Shown here: piece after piece, positions 12,766 to 23,600 of the stretch | Layout of the letters: each line of letters opens with the position of its first letter | Position numbering within the stretch: position 1 is the stretch's first letter | Assembly: GCA_038049695.1 (NCBI GenBank) | Contig: CP142460.1 | Location: forward strand, 37,691,501 to 37,755,500 | Direction: 5' to 3' | DNA: 64,000 nucleotides | Origin: Cinnamomum chago | Lineage: Eukaryota; Streptophyta; Magnoliopsida; Laurales; Lauraceae | Translations under genes and position numbers: made by a program | The notes under the pieces: generated by a model | Databases searched by the model: none | Seen by the model: the letters and a program-made list of their open reading frames with translations, nothing else | Told to the model about the DNA's origin: nothing

Positions 12766-13614
12766 CTCATGGGCACCAAGATCATCAAGTGCCTCTTGTA
12801 ACGACTGTAGGTTGGACATACTATCCCCAGACTCTTTATGTCGCACCCAACGATGCACCCGAGGTAGATTTTCTGTGTATGTGCGGTTGGGGTTAGGCCA
12901 GCACCTGGAGAAATGCTTGTATGTCCATGCCTCTAGAAGAGTTAGATACCCTGCAATCTGCCTAACGCCAGTTTGGGTCACAAATCCCAACTGTCAGTAT
13001 AGGTACGCCAGTGCAACAGAACCCCAAGCATATGTGCGTGCCTCATAAAAGTTCATTAACAGCCTTAGGTAAATCACTGGAACCCTAGTGCCACTCTTGT
13101 TTGTGAAGAGTGTACAGCCCAATATATATAATAGGTATGCTCTAACGGCATGCCTAATGCGCTCTTCTGGTTCTGCATCAATTATGGCTCCAAATGGGTC
13201 CTTGAGCCACTCCAGTCTAACTGACGAGCCCCGCACAACTGCTAACACTTCGTGTGCCTGCTCAGATGTGACCCTAAGACCATGCTTTACAAGTGTTTTT
13301 GATCGCTCAAATGACAGTTGCTCGACTGATACTGATTTTTCTGTCACCGGTATCCCAAGAATAGTGCCTACGTCATCAAGGGTAATCGTCATTTCACCGA
13401 AAGGCATGTGGAATGTGTTTGTCTCAGGTTGTCATCTTTTCATAAAACCTAACACCATGTTCCTGTTGATGAAACGATAGGATGTCACCACCAGTGGAGC
13501 CAAACCTCAACGGCCAATGAGTCCACTAAACATTGTATTCTGCTTTCCTTCTGCATTCCATGCCCATTCACTGATTTTTTGGGCATGACTTAGGCATTTA
13601 AATGGCGATCTCTC
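12766..13614 (-). CDS. PMD gene, main exon with the PMD core
   Basis: The exon starts after TTGCAG and opens with the SPFKCLSHAQKISEWAW segment. The PMD core follows, and it ends at ALDDLGAHE before a GTAAGG donor. One in-frame TGA lies just before the QPETNTFHM segment. A solo LTR sits in the next intron only a few bases from this donor. If transcribed, the message would have to splice across more than 3 kb of LTR. Confidence 0.8.
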
Positions 13615-13710
13615 CTGCAACACATAATAAAAATAAATTAGAAAAGATAATAAATAGTTACAACACATTTACCAAGATTAATTACAAACCTGTTGTTGCC
13701 AAATACTTAC

Positions 13711-14000
13711 AGCAATATGCGTTCGGAACCTGTGTAGCAGTGACAAACTTATAGGCCCCCCGAGAATTTCTCTAGTCCTTACCTGAACAACAATTGAAGT
13801 TTGTTGACGGACTTCTGCCTTTTCGTGGACTTCTGTTTGCTCTTGGGCTTCAGGGTATTCTTCGACTACTTCTTCAGCATCCACGTCCATTGCATCCTCG
13901 GCCTCATCAGTTCCCCTTATATCATCAGCGACAAACCTTTGACGCAGTCTCTTGTTCGACACTATGGGTTGAATCCTATAGGTACTGGGTACATCTATAT
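13711..14000 (-). CDS. PMD gene, upstream exon
   Basis: The exon follows a TTTTAG acceptor (minus strand, 14002-14001) and ends at a strong GTAAGT donor at 13710-13705. It encodes an acidic linker rich in Asp, Glu and Val, then SLLHRFRTHIA, which usually precedes the PMD core. The downstream intron is 96 bases and ends TTGCAG at 13615. Confidence 0.7.
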
Positions 14001-14880
14001 CTAAAAAAAACAAAAGAAAACCAGTAAAAAATCAGTACAGGAAGTTAGACAATGAACTCTTCGGCACTGAGTCACAGCATCCTAAAACATTGTTCAGCCC
14101 TGATTATTCGTGTGGATAATGTACGTTCGACATTACCTCACCATGATACCGTGACCCATTCGGTTATGTAAGGCTATCTAAATCCTATCCGTTCGAACTT
14201 ATGATGCTGTAAAGGTACGAAGTTTACGGTACATTGAACCCGAATAGGTTCTTCGTATTTGGGCCCATAGTGCCGAATAGTGTCAAGAAACTGAAAAAAA
14301 AAAAAAACAACGACAATGGCTGAAAATGGGAGAGATAGAGGCGCAGGAGGGGAGCAAAAAACATCTCAAGAAACCAAATAATAGATCTTAAAAGAACACT
14401 ATAAACATTTCTAAGCAAGCAAAGAGATCGAAATCACTCACAGAGATTGAAATGGTATAGGAGAACAATAATGCAGATTAAAGATGAAGGCACAGAGAGC
14501 ACAGAGAGATGGCTGAGTCAGGAGGAGATGCAGCGGAAATGTCCTAGTGGGGGAGCTCGTCGAGATCGAAATCGTCGTGGGGGTCACAAGGAGTCCAGGA
14601 GGTGCAGCGAATCATCGAGTCACTGAAATGGGAGGGAAGAAGGAGTTGAAATGCAGAGTGTAGGGAAAAATCACTGGGAGTCCAGGAAATGTGTGTTTTA
14701 GGAAAATGCAGAGTGTAGAGAGAAAAAAATAAAATATTTTACACTAATCAGTGTAAAGAGTTGCAGTGTGCGGAGAGGGACAGGTAGCAGCACTCTTGTG
14801 CCCAGGTTTTGAGAAAAAGGATGTGAAATGAGCAAGTAAATGAGCAACTAGAGCTGTGCCAACCGCAGCTCCCAAAGTTT
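14001..14880. promoter_or_regulatory. Head-to-head intergenic region and probable PMD 5' UTR
   Basis: On the minus strand, 14660-14440 looks like a 5' UTR exon: pyrimidine-rich, no long open frame, and a CTGTGAGT donor near 14440 that could join to the acceptor at 14002. The main host gene starts on the plus strand at 15015, so the two genes diverge from a region of a few hundred bases. No known motif was recognised in the rest. The assignment is an inference from splice-like signals. Confidence 0.4.
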
Positions 14881-15014
14881 TATACTCTTTCTAAAATTTC
14901 CCTTTAATATATGCTCTATATTTGTCACGCTCCTAAATCATTCCCTCAGTTTTTTCATGTTTCTCCCCCAAACTTCCCTCTGTCCGTTTTCTCTTCCTTT
15001 CTCTCTGCAATTCC
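14881..15014 (+). promoter_or_regulatory. Core promoter and 5' leader of the host gene
   Basis: TATA-like stretches lie at 14903-14911 (TTTAATATA) and 14916-14923 (CTATATTT), 90-110 bases before the start codon, followed by a pyrimidine-rich leader. An upstream ATG at 14957 opens a 57-codon frame that overlaps the real start and ends at 15128-15130. If the transcript begins upstream of 14957, this frame could lower translation. Confidence 0.45.
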
Positions 15015-15345
15015 ATGGCCGATTTGGACTTCGGAGCTCCTTCATTCTCTCTCGGTCTCGATCTCGATATCGATTTCGATTCTGCTCCTTCAACCTCCCC
15101 TCCCAAACAATCTCTCCCCAAATCAGATGAACATTCCTCAATCAAATCAAACTTCCCAACTCTCGAAGATGAAGATTTCCAGCTTCAAGAAACTCCAGAT
15201 CCCGATCCACCTCCTGTTTTGAAGCGCCTGAGGCGACGCCCTCGAACTCCTCCAGCTCTACCTATCTCTCCCCAAAAATCTGCTCTGCTCTTGAACGCTG
15301 AAGATGAGATTGAGGACTTCTCTTCGCAGGAAGATCGAGCGAAAG
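15015..15345 (+). CDS. Host gene exon 1
   Basis: It encodes residues 1-110 plus one base of codon 111 and ends AAAG|GTGAGA. The first 25 residues alternate acidic and hydrophobic. A Pro-rich part with the KRLRRRPR cluster follows, and an acidic tail (NAEDEIEDFSSQED) closes it. Confidence 0.88.
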
Positions 15346-18300
15346 GTGAGAAAATATCATTTTTTGAGAAAATCTGTGAACTGGGTTCTTCTTTGTTTGG
15401 TTTTTTCTTTTATCCCTTTCGTGGATTGAATGATTATTTTGAAGAAAACCCATGTCATTGATGGTTCAAAACCGCAGTCACGGTGAGCTTCGAGGTCGCT
15501 AATTTATGCTGCAGTGACTGCAAAAAAAAAAAAAAATCAGAAAATATAGAATACTGGGAAATTTTAGATTTCAAATTTTTTTTTTCAATTTTGGCATGTT
15601 ATAACGAAATTTAAGCTTACCTGCCAAGACATCTTGTATTGGTACTCTAGTAGAAACTATTCATTTCTTTTTTAAAGTTCAATGATAGAGTGAAATATAC
15701 TTACTTAAAGTTGTAGGAAATATTGATATAAAAATCATATAATACTAATAAAGTAAATATCTTTAATTGATAATCAATTAAATCTTCAAAAAAAAAGTAT
15801 GTATTTATATGTGATAAGTTCATGGCAACGAGTCTCTTCACTGATCATTCTGTAATTGTCCTTTGTTTGAAGCTTCTTGTAGTTTCCATGTTATTAAAAA
15901 TAGCTAAAAAGTACAAGTTCCATATTTTGAAAAGCTGCCAAGAAGCTGAAATACAAAGACTCAAAACATAGAAATCAACAACATCATAAAAGACTGAGAC
16001 ATCTTGGTCTACATCCAAACTGTGACTCCCAACTACTTCCTCTGCCAAAATGTCTCCCATCGAGTCAGCACTTCTATTGATATGAACAAATGGTGCATCA
16101 AGAACTGTAGCTAAATCAATTACTTCCTCCACCTCATTAGAATGCCCCACGGGTCTCTTCAAATACCCAAAGCCCACCTGATAATGCAAATGAAGTCCCC
16201 TTGGCCGATAATGTTGCACATATTCAGACGATTAGCCTTGTAAAGGCCAGTTCTCATCTGTGAAGCACGGATACGTTAAAATGGGGGGTGAATTCGTATC
16301 CCGGGTGTATCGGACACGGATACGCCATGGATACGTCCGGGATATGCAAAAAGCATATCTGATTATTTTTATTTGTTTTTGGAATTTCGGACACGCGCGG
16401 GACACGTTTTAAGGGAAAACGTATGTTAAAAAAGAAGTGGGGGAGAGTAGAAAGAAGGGAAAAAAAGAAAGAAAGAAGGGAAAATGTGGGAGAGGAGAAG
16501 TAGAGAAGTGAAAAAAAAAAGAAAAGAAGAGAGGACAACGTCTGTACCTTGACCTCGCCATCTCCTCCACTCCTCCGACGAGATCATCATCGGCCAGCAC
16601 GTCGTCGTCATCAAACCCGACCTACATCAACATAAATCAAAACGCTAACCAGAGGTTGCTCCGCCAAAGATCCTCCTCCTACAACCTCGCAGCGTCGCTA
16701 GCGTCTTGCCGCTGCAGCCTTGCCGTTTCCTCTTCAGAATCACTGCAACAGCAAGGAGAAGAACCCCTCTTTCGTCGAGTAGCAAGGAAAAGGAAAAAAA
16801 AAGACCCCCTTTTCTCTTTGTTGCATCAAGCACGAGGCCTCAGGATCCCCACGTGGCCCATCTCTTGGATCTTCCTTAGTTCAGGCCCCTCTTTTGGTCC
16901 CGACATATCGTATTCTACTTTTTTGAGAAATGGTGTATCTGCGTATCCGTGTCCGTGCTTTTTAGGTTCTCATAGATAGCAATCGCATCTCATTAATGGA
17001 ACAACCACTAGCGAAGCCCAAAAGGGATAAGGGAGTTGCACCTGCCCCGTCATGAATAATCCTTCCTACTCTAGGAGCCCCGTGGTTGCCATGTGTGCTT
17101 CCCTCAAATTCTACTTGAAAAGACCCAGCAGCAAGGGGGACCATCTCAACCTCCATTTATGGTCCATTTAGACTTATATGATGAGGAATAAGCGACTTCA
17201 TGCCAACTCCTTATGATAGTAACTATAAGAAGGTTCTGGAAGAGACAAAAATAGAAACCCAAGGAGCCATATAAGATTTCACCTTATCCAGCAAGGTCCC
17301 TTTGCAAGAAGATTTTCGCTCAAAGCACTACAAATTCCTCTCTTTCAAGGAAATCCAGACAATGGCCAAGAACGACAGTCTGCACACGATTCTCCCCTTA
17401 GAAGTTCCCACGGCCATCCTCCAAGCCTTTAACAAATGAAGCCAAAAATAAATAAATAAAGGATTCTAGATCAGCTTACTGGTAGAGGAGTGATACTTCC
17501 AACGTGGGACCAGGGGATGGATCCCTGGTTGTCTCCTCGAAACGAAGGTGCCTTACCACTGATCTTTAAGTGGTTTGGCGATGAAGTAATTGTTTGGGAG
17601 GACCCAATTGCACTCAAAGCCCTCAGGTCTGACTTTCCATAGTGTCACGACCCGAAACCTGGATTTCTTATCAATCCCTCTTTCGTGCCACGAATGTAAT
17701 TCTTTTTTTGCTTTTGTGAGATCAGGTTAAATTGAGTCGTCGCTCAATATTTTTTCCCTTGAAACATCAAACCATAGTTACCTGATTCGCTTGCATGGGT
17801 GCCGCCGAATCACGGACCATTTGATTCGAATAATTCGCTATTCAATTGGTTTCATTCAAAAATCTCAAAAAGCCGTTGTTTGGTGTAGTCCGACGACTCC
17901 TTTGAGGAAGAAGATGGTGTTCCTATTCCATGACCCGGCAAAATCCCTAGTTCTCTGATTCACAATAAATCCACACCAAACAATCACAGAGTTTGCATTC
18001 ATTCATCTCTTCTCATTTCAAACTTCTACAATGAAAAATCTCTACAGAATACCGACAAAAAAAAATCTCTATAGAATATCTTTCCGATCTTTCCCTTTCT
18101 AGATCTCTGATTGAAATTCAGAACATATTTTCTTCCCCGATTTTCTCTCTCCCCTTCCGTTTTGGATTTGAAGAAAAGGGCCTATGGAAAGGATATGGCA
18201 AACACACTGTTTGGACAATACTGCCCTTATATTCTGGATTCTAAAAGGGCGAGACCAATGATTCTTGGAGCCCTTTGAAATAAACGTATCACCGCCCACT

Positions 18301-20579
18301 TTTTGAAATCCACAAGATTAAAGACCACCTTATCTAGTTACAGTCAATTTCACTGTTAGATTGACAGCGGCAAAAATATCTGATTTAACTCATTTTCAAT
18401 TGTATGTTTTTACTTGTTGTATTTAACAATTGGTCACTTGATATAATCATGATAAAAATGAAATTTTCTAAATCATCAAACAATGTGGGTTAGTATTATT
18501 GAGTAGTTTTTTTTTTTTTTTTCCATATGTTTTACACATGCTCAATTTTTCAGTGGGACCAACTGTTATTGGAGTAATATTTAATAATAACCCATGCAAA
18601 AAGGAGGTGCTCTTTTTGAGCGGTTCAGATTTTCAATGGGTGGGCCAACTTATAGAGTTTCACTTCTCTCAAGTGAGTGAGAAACTAGAAGGATCTAGAT
18701 TCACAACGGAATATAAAGGCCTTCTATATGTAATTAAATCCTTTTATCAGGGAAAGTGGTCACAATTGAGACGGTGGGGCTTACATGAGACATTGAATAT
18801 CAAGGAGAATACAAAGACTAAAAGGCTTTGCTGGTCCGCTGAAAAACATGCTTTGATTGATACCCTTTCAATAATCATTAATTTTCTAAAGATTATTTTC
18901 AGTTGAACACACTGATCATATGAGACTTTTTGTTTGAATTTAAATGTATTTCGTATGAGACTTTTTTGTTTGAGTTTACATGTATTTAATCATTTTTATA
19001 ATATTTTGTAATGTCATTTTCATATATCTTTTGTGGCATTTAAGAACTTTTGCAAAATATATATCAAACTAGACATGAATCATGGCCAACTATCTTGAAT
19101 TATATACCCAAATTAGTACATTGAATTTGTCAAATTCGAATTACGAATTTAGCGAATCGAAAAAGGAATCAAATGAGCCTACCCGAACGAAATGTTGAAT
19201 TACGAACTACGAATTCGAGTCCGAATTGGTTGAACTGTGAATCAAGTAACTATGCATCAAACATTGCATAATCAGAGCACAAGTATTAATAAATCTTTTT
19301 TTTAGATCGTCCAATTTTGACATTGTTTGGCCCTCAAAAATTAGGCCACACGCTTGTTGCCTCGTGTAGGAAATTCCTATTTTGCCCCATTTAAGAATCC
19401 AATTATTCTAATCTTCCCCAAATTACGTGTAGAATCACAATCTAACCTAAACCAGGGTTTCTTAGGCAAATTCTAGAGTTACACAAATTACTTCACTCAA
19501 AGATGGAATTAAATTCCAGAGAATTTAAAACTTATTTCACAAATTGTAAAAAAGCTTCCTACACAAATACACCTGGCAGTAGGTAAACTTGATTTAAATA
19601 GATTCTGAGATGCGAATTAAACCACGAATCAACATATAAGATACAAGTACGCAAAATCCTAGACTTGAATCATCAATCGCATGTAAGGAATGTTGTAAAT
19701 GCAAACCCAACAATGTTAAAATACTCCAAACATGCATGAGATTGTCCAGAACCATGTTGGGCGACCATATGAATCCTCCAATTAGGTCTTGGCCAATCCC
19801 AAACTGGCACTTAAGTATTTTGTTTAGAATCATATTGACATCACTGATCACCCCCTTTGGTTCTACATTATCCTACACATGTGAATTGACAAATCATAGG
19901 TGTAATCAAAGTCAAATTGAAACCTACTGTTATGAATCACTTCAGACCTAATTAATAGAATCTCAGATTTGACAAACGGAGTGAAATACATCAAAAACTA
20001 ACAAACCCTAAGCTGGAGCCCATGTAGAAACCCAAAAAACCATGCAATATGATAATAGAGGCTTCAAACCACTATGGAAACCCAATCCATAGTGGTTGGC
20101 CAAGGGGAAATCCCAATGGGACCCCATGGCCGCACAAGATCACAAAATTACTACAAAACATCGAAAACATGTGAACTCCTAATTGTATATACGATGAAAA
20201 CCCCAAAATCATAACACCCTAGAGGATATGAGTCCAATGACCTAAGATCACGGCCCAAGCATCTTTGGCCAATGTGGATTCCCCATCTATGGCTCACGGT
20301 CAAGTGGGAATCTCCCATCCTTCATGTATTTTTTCGAATTTTGATCCATATCCTTTTGGACATAGGGTTTCCAAGGTTATTTTCTCACATACGCAAAATC
20401 AAACCCATGTTTTTGTGCATGCTCAATTTATCTGGTTTGTTTACTTGCCTATAGTATGTCAAATTAGATGGTTGTTTCACATTATTGATTGAAGCCCTAG
20501 GTTGTTTTCCTCTTTTCCCTTCTTGTTTTTCCTTATTCTCCAGGTAGGTATGGTTTCCAATTGATGTGCAAGCCTAAGG

Positions 20580-20671
<92 letters not shown>

Positions 20672-23600
20672 CATGTGGGAGTTTAGGATTGGGCACACAA
20701 CCCCTTTTATAACTCTGGCCTCCCTCTATTGTTTCTAATTATGGGTCCTACTTGTTTCTAAAGTCTCTCTCCTAAGTCTTGTTTGAGTTGGGACTCTAGA
20801 TGTCACATCTTTTTGGTTTATTGGTTAGCTGTCTCTCCCCCTGAGTTCATGACTTAATCCCCTTTGTTGACTGGTTCTCCTTAGATGGTAGGAGGTTCTA
20901 GACGTTTATTTTTTTGAATGGTACCAATGGGCTATCCAAATTGGCTAGAATAGCCAATACTGTTGGTAGCGCCCTACTAGTGGGTCCCACATGGGTCCTA
21001 CACTCCCACTACACTTAATTAATTAATTTAAGTACATTAATCATTTTCCAACTTGACTGATCCTAACTAATTAATTAAATAATTTAATTACTCACTAATT
21101 AACTTTAATTATCACTTAATCATGCTGGCTGAATTTTCTATATTGTTTTATTTCTTATTTAATTTATAAAAATAGAAAATATTAATTTTAATATTTTAAA
21201 AATATAATTTCTGGGGTTGAGTCCTTAGACAGAGTTGAGCCACCTTGCAATTAAGCAAAAGATGGACCATAGCTTCTGCATCGGCTAAACACATAGGACA
21301 ATCGATCACAATAACCTTCTTACGCCTTGGTAGGCTGTTGATAACGAGAATTCCTCCAAGAACTGCCAACCAACCAAAAACCATAACTCTCGGAGGGGCT
21401 TTCAAACTCCAAAGACTGGACAGAGTTGAATGCTGGTAGATAACATGATGAAGTCTTTAAGAAAGATGCAACTTAGAAGGAACTATCCCTAGTTTCCATC
21501 CATGGCCTTCTATCAAGTCCTAATACTGGGAAACTCAACCTTAAGTGTACATTAGACAATCCTAATATTGCAGGTTCGTTAATCGTTGTTTTATATTCCC
21601 AACTCAAGCTTAAGGGTACATTTGGGCAATCCTAATAGTGTCATAATTCCAATATTTCAATATAACAGAATTTGATATTGGTATATTGGTGGGCAGCAGA
21701 AAACAAGGGAAAGATAAGTTGCAAGATTTTGTCTGACTTCACTAAACATTACAATATTAAATTATTTGCCTGTCACTGTGAATATAATTAATAATTATCA
21801 TTGAAGTCTTATCCTATCTTTTTTCCTTTGCTAGATTGGAACTGCAGTAAACTTGCCCTCACGTATTCAGATCCCAGCATCCCTCCTATAATGGGTGTAT
21901 CCCTTACTTTCTAGCTATGCAAGGATTCACCCTTATCCTATCTATTTATATATTTGAATTTTCAAACAATGCAATATTCAGTGCAAGGCAGAAAACCCTG
22001 CAGTATTCAGCTTTCTCTCAAATTGCAGCATAGTCTCTTCATACCACTAATTTTCCAAGATATGCCTTACGTTTTAAACTGAAGAAAATGATTGTTTTTC
22101 CATACTATGTTCACCTAGTGTTATTCTTATTTTTCAAATAGCAGATGAACACCCATCAGGGCAAAACCGTTCTGCATGTAGCAGTTCAAAGTTTTCATTG
22201 CACAGTCAGAGGATCCTGAAAACTCAATCAGCAAGTAATTTGAAAACTCAGAAAAGCGCACCAGCTTCTAGTGCCTCAACCTTTGCAACTTTGGATGGAA
22301 GTAGCAGCCGGGGAACACTTCCTAAGCTAACTACCAGTCCTCTTAGAAAAATCCACTTATTGGACTCTGATTCAGATGATCCTCCTTCCAGTGAAGACCA
22401 GCCTGAGAATTTTGAAAAGGTTGGCTCATGCACAAAAGGGCGGCAGCATTCATCTAACCATGCTATAGCTGGGAATCAACAGAGCATAGCGAAAATGTCA
22501 TCAAATAAGCTTCAAACGGAAAGTTTATGGAAAGATTTGGGTCCCAAGAAAAACAAAAAGCTGGCAACCCCTGCTCTTGATGAGTTCTGTGAAGAATACC
22601 TCAGGTCTATGAAGGATAAGAATGCAGATAAGAGAAAAAAGGGTGATATGGGTAATATTAGTTTTAGATCACCTTCTAATGAAAAACTTTTGGAAGAAAT
22701 AGAAGTTTGTTCTCAGGAAAACAGCATCCACAGACAATGTGAGCAGTTTGTGAACAAGCTAGATCTGCCGCCTCCTGCTTATTGGTATTTTTACCACAAT
22801 GATCCAAGGATTAAGAAACTAGTCCGTGACCGTTTACCAAACTTCTTCCCTGTTGGTGCTGTGAATCACAGAGGGAGTGAACACTCTGAAACCGCAGTTC
22901 TTGACTACATGTAATCTGCCTCTCATACCATCTACCCTATGATTACTCATTTCTACTTAACTTTTGGATTCTCTTATCTTTTCCTTGTTTAAACACTTTA
23001 AATGTTGTTATTTTAGGAGCCAATTTGGCCACAGAGATGCTCCTACAGAAGTGCAAGTAACTAGGAACAAAGTCCATGAAGGAAGCTCAAAAACCAAGAA
23101 AAGAAGTCGAAGTAATGCAAATGTGATAGCCTCACAAACTTCTGAAGGTTGGGTTAATCCCAAAACTTGTGCTACCATCCCAAGGAATGCTGGTAAAAGG
23201 CGAGTTCGTGCAGATAGCCATTCTGCTGGCCACTGGTATACTGGCCAAGATGGAAGAAAGGTAATCAGCAATTATGAATTTTTGTTGCAATTCAGATCTA
23301 CTATCTGTGTTTTCTGCTGATCCTATATCTTCTGATACTGCCAATTATTTGTGATCTGTAAAAGCTGATAATTACTATGGTTAATTCATATTTATGGTTT
23401 CATTGGTTTTTCTTACATGGGATGAAAAATGATCCAGTGTCTCAGGATATATCACAAGCTGCAATATATTCCGAGAGGTCTCCACTGTGGAGTCACATTC
23501 CCAAGGCAGACAGTTAGATCGAACTCTCCCCATTTGAACTGTATAGTGCTTGAGTATCAATTTTGAAAGAGTGATATTCACCATTAGATTGAAAAGTGCA

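Larger units (their letters stand above)
9434..14000 (-). pseudogene. Plant Mobile Domain (PMD, MAIN-like / PP7-long-form type) gene, broken
   Basis: Three exons are visible on the minus strand: 14000-13711, 13614-12766 and 9522-9434. The main exon has the PMD core, including MPFGEMTITLDDVGTILGIP, a VRLEWLKDPFG stretch, RAYLLYILGCTLF and the YEARTYAWGSVALAYLY region. The third exon begins VVWDPYREHKADHPFHEVAY and stops where an LTR starts at 9433. PMD proteins are plant nuclear factors, some needed for silencing and meristem upkeep (MAIN, MAIL1), and the domain is also carried by mobile elements. A TGA stands where the family normally has the Trp before QPETNTFHM, and the C terminus is lost, so the gene is probably not functional. 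Upstream, 5' UTR-like sequence lies near 14440-14660. Confidence 0.85.
15346..22141 (+). other. Host gene intron 1 (6.8 kb)
   Basis: It holds a LINE RNase H fragment, two hAT-like elements, a long GA repeat and a second LINE fragment. The stretches 19263-20580, 20671-21195 and 21441-22141 show no gene or clear element and are AT-rich. Confidence 0.8.

Noticed and set aside
12752-13480. Plus-strand open frames of 98 and 130 codons
   Set aside because: They are the shadow of the minus-strand PMD exon, which has clear homology.
14911-15222. 103-codon plus frame overlapping exon 1
   Set aside because: It is in another frame of exon 1. The frame starting at 15015 has the better start context and fits the downstream exon phases.
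17643-17764. TGTCACGACCCGAAACC, like a plant LTR terminus
   Set aside because: No partner end or target duplication could be found, so it is only a hint of an LTR scrap.
18499-18906. 135-codon open frame in the hAT-like element at 17773
   Set aside because: No transposase motif, a poly-Phe start from a T run, and no recognised similarity.
20477-20698. Open frame of alternating Leu and Ser
   Set aside because: It is a translation of the (GA)n microsatellite.
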